From NCBI GenBank assembly GCA_034769895.1, contig CM068373.1, forward strand, positions 435,965,080-436,029,079: a stretch of 64,000 bases of DNA, given 5' to 3'. The notes beneath the pieces are model-generated. The model saw only the letters and a list, made by a program, of their open reading frames with translations, searched no databases and was not told the DNA's origin. Positions 55,595 through 64,000 of the stretch are shown piece by piece. Within the stretch, counting starts at the first letter, position 1. Each line of letters begins with the position of its first letter. The translations under genes were made by a program, and so were the position numbers. Source of the stretch: Magicicada septendecula (taxonomy: Eukaryota; Arthropoda; Insecta; Hemiptera; Cicadidae).

Positions 55595-55600
55595 AACTCT
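55595..55600 (+). repeat. Polinton target-site duplication
   Basis: AACTCT, equal to the complement of 46561-46566. Confidence 0.85.
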
Positions 55601-56387
55601 CGTCCTCCAAACACAATTGTGAAGTCTCTGCTTCACCATCACAGGAAAATTTTACCCTCTGTACCCCCTCTACATTTAGACGATCTCTCCATTTTTTTTC
55701 TCCAAATCCTCAATACTTATTACTACTCCATTACTAACGCCAACTAACTTTCTACTCTTAATATCACTAATATTATTCACTGTTTAACCACATTACTCAC
55801 CTTGTATACTGTCACTTGTTTTACGCTTAAATTACCACCATTATCATTTATATTTCCGTTATTTTCACTTACCTTTTTGTTTGTACCCTCATTATATTTA
55901 ATATTCCTCTCCAGCTTATCTAACTGTTGTATCAATTTAGTATATATTTCGTTTAATTTATCATCGATATTCTTTTGTGATTTGGTCACTTTGTCATTTA
56001 TTTCATTATATTAATATTTTGTTGTTTCATTTCCTCTTTAATTTCGTTAAATCTAACATTCTGTTCATCTAATTTTACGTTAATATCCCCCTTTATTTCG
56101 TTAATATCGCCCTTTAGTTCATTAGACATTGTACTCTGTTGCTCTAAAAGCAACTGCATCATATTCATCATATCATTATTGTCAAATTATTTATTTTGAT
56201 TAATTGAGGTTGGGGTTAACTGAATCCCAGAGTCATCTATAACAGCTGACTCGTTTAATTCTCTGTTTTGAACTACGATTGGAGTCGAATGAACCTCCAA
56301 CCCGCTCATGACCGTTGATTCGGTCAGTGCTTGGATTTCTGATTCATTAACGCCAGTTACATTTATTTGATTTTCTGTATTCTCCAT
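55601..56387 (-). pseudogene. Gag-like protein N-terminal part, interrupted by the Polinton
   Basis: Minus strand from MENTENQINVTGVNESE at 56387, stop near 56187, then a coiled coil (KSQKNIDDKLNEIYTKLIQQ, 55989-55777) and an open stretch down to the Polinton site (SSIVLVKEDK-type text lies just beyond it). It has the same order as the gag-like gene at 8145-6849: acidic start, heptad coiled coil, then the globular part. The second half is at 46567-46930. Insertion into an LTR element gene explains the flanking duplication. Confidence 0.7.
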
Positions 56388-56555
56388 TTTTTATATTATT
56401 ATGGCTTACACATACAATTATACACACTTTGACTTCAACTTATAGTTTTACTTTACTCCTTTCTAACCTACAAAACCGCCCTCACTCCCAAATAACCCTT
56501 CTCTGCAACTTATATATTAGGTCTAATTTGTATGATTATAATAAATCATACAAAT

Positions 56556-56631
56556 CGTCCCTGAATTCGGGCGCCACTGAGACTTTACGTCTTTTTCTTA
56601 ATAATAAATTCGAGTCCCTGTTCGGGGGCCA
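56556..56631 (-). promoter_or_regulatory. Tandem tRNA-Lys primer-binding sites
   Basis: Minus strand TGGCCCCCGAACAGGGAC (56631-56614) directly behind the LTR end, and a second TGGCGCCCGAATTCAGGGAC (56575-56556) after a repeated AAAGTCTCAG. Both match the tRNA-Lys primer-site consensus TGGCGCCCGAACAGGGAC, the first with one substitution and the second with a two-base insertion. Confidence 0.7.
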
Positions 56632-56632
56632 C

Positions 56633-57738
56633 TGAGACTTTACAAATTTATTGTAAATAATAAAATCTTATTAAATTTTTAAAACTTCACTTTTCTTACG
56701 TTTGGGTTTTAATCCAGGATCGTATAGACGAAAACAGTTGCAGAGGGATTATTTGGGTTGAGTTTCGAAATGATATTAACACAGTTTATGCTGACTAAAA
56801 CAAATTATTTTTCTTTTATTTAATGAAATTATGTTATTTCCTACACCTATATAACAAAGGCTCAGCTTCCCCTCATTTCTTATCAACTAATACATCGATT
56901 ATAAGTTTTTAGTTTTTCTTTTGTTAAATGGAAAAGACGTACAAAATTATCGGTATACAAAATGAGGATAAAACAATTCTTACGATTAATATTTTTACAT
57001 GGCTATAACAAGGTGTTTAATATGCTTAATGACCCAGTACTTTGTTTCACTCACTCTTTCACCCTTTTTACATTTTTATATTTAACCCCCGTTATTAGAG
57101 CTCTTTATCTGTATTTATTTCATATGTTTATAAAATTTATTTAGTAGTTTATGAATGGTACTTAACCAATCCACGGCTAAGTGGACACTTACGTGTTATT
57201 CGCTGTTTCACTGATCACTCCGAACTGTTGTTTCAAACGTTTATAAGTTTTTCACTGTAGCGGTACAATCAGTATTTGGTAGTTTAATACTATTTTAGAT
57301 TACATTTTTATAACAGTATGTCGGCCGACGTTAATAAAGCTCGAGCACTTGTGTCTTCTTTTTGTGACCGCGCGGTCGAAAAATATGAGTTGACTGACGC
57401 AACTCACTCGCTCGCACAGATTAATAGTTACTAGAACCGTGCGCTCCAGAATTGCCCCGCGCAGCTCTGCTGTCTACTTGGCTGGTTCAACAATGACTAC
57501 TGACTACTGTGACTTCCTGGTGCAAACTGGGGTGTGTCAATTACGTGTGTTTCTGTAATTCACAGAGAGACTGAGTTGCCAGCGGTTACGTAATACGTCT
57601 AGCCGGGCTGTCTAGACATAAACAATTTTCAATAACATTGTGTGCAGCTTTGTGAAAGCTGGGGTTCCCAAAAGGTTGAACACTGTATGAATTGATATTT
57701 CTTAAAATTCTTTATGCCCCTAATTCCGTACCGTTACA
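56633..57738 (-). mobile_element. LTR of the gag-bearing element hit by the Polinton
   Basis: Minus strand from TGTAACGGTACGGAATTAG at 57738 to AAAGTCTCA at 56633, TG...CA ends, 1106 bp, followed by the primer-binding site. The first ~250 bp resemble the solo LTR at 1544-2570. The other LTR of this element is not in the window in intact form. Confidence 0.7.
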
Positions 57739-57759
57739 ACAGGTCAAGATTTCTTTTTT

Positions 57760-58300
57760 CTTTTTTTGAAGATACGCTCTTTTCTGTTTCTTTAGTTGTA
57801 CTTATTTCGTTTAAAGTTCTTCTAATACGACTCCGTCATTCGAAATATTTATAACGAGTGTATCTTCATTCTTCCTTTTCTCAGGGATCCTATTGTTAAG
57901 TGTTCTACAAACAAGGTGAATATATTTGCACATATTGTTTCGTATGGCAACTGTCCATACACGAACACACAAACTCATGAAAGCAAGAGTTACAGTGTAT
58001 GCACTGTAAATGACATGATGTGCAGTGTTTAATACGTTTAACAAATATAATATGGCACAGATTATTTTATCCAGACGTTTAATCCGTTTTCCTTTTAGAT
58101 AACAATATTTTATTATTTTATTAAAATTTTCTATTGACATGTTTGTGTTTGTGCCTAAATGAATCCGATAACAGTAGGCTCATGATCTGTATTGTTTCTT
58201 ATTAATATATTGTTTTATAAAATATTCATAAAATGAATGTGTTTCTTCATCATTAAACAGTCTTCTTAAAACTTCATGGAGCATTTATAACAAATTAGTG
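57760..58300 (-). pseudogene. Second MULE transposase tail
   Basis: Minus strand HEVLRRLFNDEETHSFYEYF, AYCYRIHLGTN, MSIENFNKII, then CKYIHLVCRTLNNRIPEKRK, parallel to 48149-49000 of the first MULE with an internal deletion (the Cys-rich block is shorter). Starts about 20 bp beyond the LTR at 57738. A separate copy, not a product of the inversion. Confidence 0.75.
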
Positions 58301-59690
58301 TTCCTAGTCAGTAGTGATATATTTATAATCAGTGGACAACAAAATCCAGGAAATCAAATTACATTAAGGTACTACATGAAAATTGAAATTTTTATTATTA
58401 AATAGAATCATATAATAAATGTTAAAATATGATTACGTGAAGGTAATATTTATTATTAAGAAAAATCGTTACAAGAAAAATCGCTGCATGTGCCAACCAA
58501 CTAAATTTCTTATAAAACCGCCAACTAAATTTCTTACAAAACCGCCAATATCTCGAAAACGTAAAGCCGATTTTATTGAGGCAAAACCAAAATAAAATTT
58601 GGAATTTTCTATAATTTTCACTCACTGACACCATACAGCTATCTCTCATAAAACAAAAGTTTGACGCATGCCGAAAATTTCACTACATGAAAATTAAAAA
58701 AGAAACTTCATTACGTGGGACTGTCTGAAGACTCTGTTTTTGAAAATTGTTAAAACTGTCGGTTAAAATTTATGCCTAAAACCATCTTCAAACTTCAAGA
58801 AACACGGTGGTGAAAGAATTTTAAAAATCAGATCAGCTGTTACTGAACTTATGTCGGGCAATGAAACACATTCGCATTCTCTCGTGCTCTCCGCCCCACC
58901 ATGCCACCGAGCCGCATGCTCGGTTATCGCCCCACGTGCCGCCAGATTTCAGACTCTAACACGACGCTATGGCTCATACACAGACTCAAGTAACATGACG
59001 GCGTGTGCATAACAGGCTCACAGCTGTCTTACCTCCTTCTTTTTGTGTAGCGCTCTGCCTTACCTCTTTCATAACCTGTATAAGGTTCTTTCTTTTAGTT
59101 TTTTCTACACACTACACCCATTCTTAACCTGTAATATTTTTACATTGGATAACACCTAGAGATGGCACAGTAAACTAAATTTCCAAATTTTTTAACTTTC
59201 CCCCTTCTTCCCCTGGACCCTTCATATTCATTAGTTACTGCAATTTCTTTTACTTAATTTTACAAATTATTTTACTTTGTTTACACTTTTATTGTTTACT
59301 TTGAGTAGATTTCATTTGCTATTTGTATAACCATTGCATACACACGCATTCTGTGCTCAACTGTTTGTGAGTTATGACTGTTTTAATAACAAAATAAATA
59401 AACACTAGATTCTTAGGTTTTTGCTAGAAATTTTCTGAAAACAAATAAATGAATTTGACCTTAGGAAAGCACATGCACAAACAGACTTATACACAACTTT
59501 ATATATTTACTTTTTGTAAATTGCAAATTATATATTTACTTTTTGTAAATTGCAAATTATATATTTACTTTTCATATTTATGAACATTATTTTTGCTCTA
59601 GTAATAAATATAAATATAATTTTATATTATTATTTATATATTTACTTTGTATATATTTATATAAATTCATAAATTACTTTCAGATATATA
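58301..59690. other. Intergenic with minisatellite
   Basis: No gene seen. A ~29-bp unit (TTACTTTTTGTAAATTGCAAA core) is repeated about 2.5 times at 59495-59580. A dispersed repeat piece at about 59200-59230 matches 24398-24430 inverted. Confidence 0.5.
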
Positions 59691-60240
59691 TTGCAGATGA
59701 GAACCCAGATTTTGTGCCAGACGGAGATGAAGAAGAGCACTATGGAAATGGAAACATAACTACAAGGCTGCCCATATAACAAAAAGCAGTGCCCAAGAAA
59801 ATGCTTCTGCTGTTTGGTCTGATGTTGACATCCAACCACAGTTACCAGTTTTTGAAGAAGTAAAGTGCTTCTTCCATTCCATGCTACCAGCAGTGAACTC
59901 TGTTGTTTTAGTGTTTTGTGATTCTGATATTATAAAATCAGAAACCAATAGGTATACTGGAACAATAATTACAAAGTTAAGTAGGCAAAATAAATTAATA
60001 GAGCTCTCAGTGTGGGCTTTATGTGGTAGGCCTAATGTCATGTTACATAAAATGTGCAATATTTTTGCAATAATTTTCATATGTGCTTGTTGTTAAGACC
60101 AACAATAACTGACTACTGGAGTACAGATGTTATGTTAGGCTACTCTTTTGCAGGAAAGATAATGAAAAGAAAGGTTTTATCATAACTGATGCTTCCACTG
60201 GTTATATGCTAAACTATGAAATGTATACAGGAGTTTGAGA
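59690..60240 (+). pseudogene. piggyBac-like transposase remnant
   Basis: Across frames: DENPDFVPDGDEEEHYG (acidic N-terminal domain), a WSTDVMLGYSFAGKIMKRKR segment at about 60118-60175, and DASTGYMLNYEMYTG at about 60187-60235. These pieces recall piggyBac transposases, where they are separated by ~100 residues, so most of the core is deleted. Frames are broken throughout. Confidence 0.4.
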
Positions 60241-60901
60241 CTGTAATAAGGCGCAAAGTTACATTATTTAAATTATTATAATTTCGGTATTAGATTTCTT
60301 TCTTTCTTTTATCATGAGTGTGAGAACTTATTTAAATTTGTCTCACTGTGGTCATATGTCAGTTGTTAATAAAAACCCCGAAAACCATAATTTCCTATAT
60401 TCCCAAGCCCATACAGGGGGAAAGGACCCTTTTAACCTTTTCACACGTCACATCGCCTTGAGTGATTGGTTGTCCGATGCTCCAGGAGGCCCAATCCGAA
60501 CCCTGTGACCCGGCCGTGATCCCAGAGTAACCAAAGTCTATAAAAACTGACAACAGTGAGATCGCGCTCTTATTGTTCTTATTCGGCTTATTCTGATATA
60601 GTTCGCTAGAGAAGTCCTTTAACATTGGGGAGCGGGTGGGGTGTGTACCGCATGCGTCTTAGATATGTGTTCTCCATCACTCCTCATAACTACTGTGTGG
60701 TGTGCTGCGTGTTGTAAGTACTGAAATGTAATTCTACAAGAGTGTTCAGAAGTGTTTCATGAGTATGATCTAAACATCAATTTTGCTAAATGTTAAATAA
60801 AGAAATTTTTATTGTAAAGCTGGACTCTGTAACCAATCATTTCACACAACCTACTCACGTTGCTTAATAATTTGTTGTTGATTCACTGCTCGGTCACGAC
60901 A
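60241..60901 (+). mobile_element. Probable 5' LTR of a gypsy-type element
   Basis: The right end is set by CACGACA at 60895-60901 followed 3 nt later by TGGTGGCAGCTGTGG, a primer-binding-site-like sequence at 60905. Inside are CTATAAAAACTG (about 60538) as a TATA box and AATAAAG (about 60796) as poly(A) signal. The left end is uncertain (TGTAATAAGG at about 60249 is one option). Confidence 0.45.
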
Positions 60902-62413
60902 AATTGGTGGCAGCTGTGGTGGGATAGGTTGCAAAAGACCTACAAAAAGGTGTGAAGTGATTGGGTGGAGATTATTATAAATTTGGCAGACGGTTCTTTT
61001 GCATACAAATGTGTTATAGATAATGTGTTGTTAAAATATGATTGTTTAACGACTGTTTACTGAATAGATTATTTCTTTTGTATGGTCATGATATAATGTT
61101 TGAATGTTTAAAATAAGAATAAATTTATGTTTATGTAAATGTTAACATATCTGATATAATTGATATGCCTGGTTTATTTCTCTTTGACGATTTAATTTTT
61201 TACGCATACTGTTATATTCTGAAAGATTAGCTTCTAAAGAGAATAGGAACGCTATTTGATATATTTATATTTTACGTAACAGTAAATTTTTAACTACTTT
61301 TAAATATGAACATGGAAATGAAGTCAAGTTGATCAGAAGTATGAATATTCGTTTTCTTTAACAGCAGATGACTTACTACATAAAGTCCGAGTGGAAAGAA
61401 AAAATGCAATAATTGAAGAGTGCTTTGAGATATTAAACGAACAAATTTGCATTAATCTAGCAAAGACGATTTGGAATTGAAGTAAACAAATATATTTTGG
61501 TATATCTATTGTGTCAGTTAGAAAGATAATTGTTTAAGACTGTTAACACCTTAACGTGTGACTCTCTTATATATTCATTTAATGTCTATGGGATCGGGTT
61601 TAAGAAAAAGTAAAAATAGAACTGAGTTTATGTCTGAATCTCGAAATTTTTGGTTTACCTGTGGGATAAGTGACTAATCGAGACCCGTTGTCTCCTAACT
61701 TGTACATGTGAGTAGGGACCAGAGTAGGTACCATCACCACCTACTACCAACACGTAAGTCCAGCAAACTTACCTAGTCCTTCTGTGTCACAAAGTACTCC
61801 TTTAACTGCGCCAGTTGTCAAGTTACCTACAGTCCGTTTTGTACCTCCGTTAGAACAAACCTTACCTGAACAACCAGTGTACGATATACCAAAGAAATCT
61901 TCATGAGTGGTCGCCCTATTTACTACTTACCCATCACTGACCCAGATGTACTGTTAGAAGGGTGTGAAACTGTATTACGTACTCTTCTACAACGGATAAT
62001 TGAGATGTATATTAATGGGCGTTCAAACTATACTGACGAAGAAAGGGTAAATAGAGTCAAAATAGTTAAACTAGAGATAGAATTCACTACGTGATCTTGT
62101 AAACGAATGGGTAGTCTGTGTGGGTAAATTTTGTTTTTATTATTCGGAATACTTATTTGTATAAGCTTTGAAATCTTTATTATTTGGTACTGTGAATATA
62201 GTGTCTTTGAACTGTTATGGTATACGTTTACTGTTATCACTTCCCGCAACCACAACCACAGAGTAGATAAACACTCGACAGACAGTTATTAGTGTCGCAG
62301 TTGTTTAATCAGCTTTCTTATATTTCTATTGTAAAACGTGCAATATTATAAATAAAAATTGAACCTGGAAAAAAGGTAATTATGACAACCCAACAGCTGC
62401 TAGTGTTAGCGGC
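60902..62413 (+). other. Gypsy-type leader and degraded gag start
   Basis: AT-rich leader; a 63-codon frame at 61903-62094 (DPDVLLEGCETVLRTLLQRI) may be a displaced piece of gag. No full frame. Confidence 0.35.
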
Positions 62414-63289
62414 ATGCTTAGAGACCTTACTGTTTCTAATCTCATAGAGAATTGGTCAGGAGACGGCCCTGTAACTGTAACAGAATTCTTTAACAAAATA
62501 GATCGTGCAGCTAAATCAGGTAGTTGGACGGATACGGATAAATTTACAGTCACTGTACTTAAGCTGACCGGATCAGCCGCATTATATCTAAACAGTAATG
62601 AAGAAGCTACTCGTGACGATACGACGTACCAGCGGTTCCGAGAGATATTTATTGAATGCTTTAAAATAAAGCACCTTGATCAGTTTCACTATAACGCTTT
62701 GCAAAATGCGACCCAGTATAAACATGAGACCCCTGAGCAATTTGCAGACAGATGCAGATGTTTATGTTCATGAACGATCAGACAAGTACCCGAGCCTATG
62801 TTAGCTGCCTATATTAATGGTCTTCAGGGAGTAGTGGGGAAACAAGTTAGATACCGTATGCCATCAACTCTTACCGAGGCTAGACAAATAGCTACAATGG
62901 TAGCTGAAGTCGAGGCTGTAGAAGCACGGAAATCACATAACAAAGAAAGAAACCTTTTCGCCATTTGCTTTAACTGTAAGAAACTGGGACATTTTGCAAA
63001 GAATTATCGTCAGCATAAGCAATTAGTGAATAACGATGGGTTTAGAAAACAGAAAAGTAGTAAGGTTACTAACAGTTATAGTAATAAAAGTAATAATAAT
63101 AATAAGAATAGTAGTCCTAATAATAATAATAATAATACTAACCGATGGGAAATGACCGGCAATAAAGATGACAATCGTGTACGATATGCATCCCACAAGC
63201 CAGGACATTTCGCTAGAGATTGTAAATTGAAACGGGCACACCCAAATGAAGCGGGTTCATCAGGAAACGACACTGGACTGTCGAACTAG
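62414..63289 (+). pseudogene. Gypsy-type gag with in-frame stop and broken zinc knuckles
   Basis: From MLRDLTVSNLIENWSGDGP, 120 codons to TGA 62771-62773, then the same frame continues to 63289. The capsid region has VTEFFNKIDRAAKSGSWTD and FREIFIECFKIKH (gag pre-C2HC type), QFADRCRCL and AYINGLQG. Two zinc knuckles follow: CFNCKKLGHFAKNY, whose last Cys is Tyr, and RYASHKPGHFARDC, which has lost both leading Cys. Between them is an Asn-rich stretch. A dead gag. Confidence 0.8.
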
Positions 63290-63359
63290 AGTCCCAAGGG
63301 AATCAAGAGGTTTTCGTCCACCATAAATTCAGTAATGTTAGAACTCAAAATCCTCAATA

Positions 63360-63515
63360 CCAAGTGACCGATGTAATGTGTGAAGAATTAGATGACCAAA
63401 ATCAAATGTTAATTGATATTACAGTAGGACGAAAGGCCTGCAGATTTGTATTAGATACCGATGCAATTATATCTGTTTTAAAACCTGGCATTAGTCAAAA
63501 GAAAATTTTGTGAGA
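63360..63515 (+). pseudogene. Gypsy-type retropepsin remnant
   Basis: Reads VTDVMCEELDDQNQMLIDI, VGRKACRFVLDTDAIISVL and KPGISQKK. The active-site D-T-G is D-T-D here. Stop codons follow. Nothing of RT or integrase is present before the next LTR-like start. Confidence 0.65.
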
Positions 63516-63575
63516 GTAGTATAATTGCGAGAGGAGCAACAAGTGATAAACTTAAAATGTACGGAGTACTAAAGT

Positions 63576-64000
63576 TGTAACGGGGCTAAATGGGGTAACA
63601 CCATGTTTGTTAACCACCCTGTAGATAAGGAGTATTAATGCACACTTTGTAGCTTAATCGGTACCAGGTCGTACCAGTCGCGGCTGGAATTTTAGCAGAG
63701 GACGAGGAAGGTCATGGGAAAAAATACTTAGACTCCAACGCAAAGTTCACCACGCGGTAAATGCGAAACGTTTCCGCCAACACAATAAACCAATCAAAAA
63801 TTATAATGAGACCTGCTTCCGGCTGTTGACCACGAAGCAGACGAACGCAGAGAGATGCCTAGCCATCTTGGACGAGTCAGTCGTCGAGATTCACTCCAAC
63901 TGCGCGGTTGTGTAAAAAGAGTACTCTACTAAATTAAGGTCGGCCGACAAAAATGTTGTTTTAATTAATGTGATTTAACTCAAAATAACAGTACAACAAA
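63576..64000 (+). mobile_element. LTR-like sequence at the window edge
   Basis: Begins TGTAACGGGGCTAAATGGGG, the LTR start motif used by the other elements in this window, with a GC-richer body and TCAGTCGTC initiator-like text at about 63880. It does not match 60241-60901, so it would not be that element's own LTR. The far end is outside the window. Confidence 0.35.

Overview
The window looks like arthropod, most likely insect, nuclear DNA. It is AT-rich, has long CA/GT/GATA-type microsatellites and a C2H2 zinc-finger gene with tens of tandem fingers' worth of the arthropod style, and is otherwise packed with nested eukaryotic transposons: Penelope-like elements, Ty3/gypsy-like and Bel/Pao LTR elements, hAT, MULE, piggyBac-like and a Polinton/Maverick. 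No species can be assigned from sequence alone. The only long intact gene that could be a host gene is the 17-finger C2H2 gene at 21160-22716.

Layout. 0.2-1.1 kb: decayed Penelope-like element (minus). 1.5-2.6 kb: solo LTR with TACT duplications. 3.3-6.8 kb: head-to-tail tandem of a Penelope-like element, one 5'-truncated and one nearly full unit. 6.8-9.2 kb: minus-strand gag-like gene plus leader and primer-binding site of an LTR element. 11.7-12.3 kb: a 536-bp foldback palindrome. 12.3-20.1 kb: a minus-strand LTR element whose LTR is split by a complete 6.1-kb non-autonomous LTR element (13132-19208, AATT duplications). 21.2-22.7 kb: zinc-finger gene. 23.8-24.4 kb: hAT remnant. 25.4-26.46 kb: minus-strand remnant of a DDE-like multicopy gene. 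26465-32995: 6.5-kb Bel/Pao element on the minus strand. 33.0-33.3 kb: Penelope-like fragment. 34.6-36.95 kb and 48.1-49.59 kb: two halves of one MULE-type transposase in opposite orientation. 36.95-46.56 and 49.59-55.59 kb: a 15.6-kb Polinton. 55.6-57.7 kb: gag and LTR of the element into which the Polinton inserted. 57.8-58.3 kb: second MULE tail. 59.7-60.2 kb: piggyBac-like remnant. 60.2-64 kb: decayed gypsy-type element.

The main result is the Polinton. As the sequence stands its ~0.9-kb terminal repeats lie in DIRECT orientation (45586-46560 and 54706-55594) and its genes run in two opposed blocks. If the segment between about 36950 and 49590 is turned round, four independent things fall into place: the repeats become inverted termini of the 5'-AG...CT-3' type, the two flanking hexamers become a perfect 6-bp target duplication AACTCT, the two MULE halves rejoin in frame, and the LTR-element gag reading frame is open across the emptied insertion site. 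The element is therefore a real Polinton insertion that was later broken by a ~12.6-kb inversion whose breakpoints lie inside a MULE and between the packaging ATPase and the next Polinton gene.

In its original order the Polinton would read: TIR, non-coding arm, small OB-like gene (leftward), GC-rich palindrome-repeat spacer with divergent promoters, then rightward PolB, integrase, ATPase, DUF8207-like gene, a BIR (IAP-type) gene, a fibre-like repeat protein, a phospholipase A2 capsid-type protein, an adenain-type protease, a capsid-type fragment, two uncharacterised late genes, a tRNA gene, and the second TIR. Several genes carry frameshifts or stops, so this copy is dead, although the integrase catalytic core, BIR, PLA2 and late genes are still open. 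The tRNA gene (predicted anticodon GGT on a proline-like body) and the BIR gene are the most unusual cargo.
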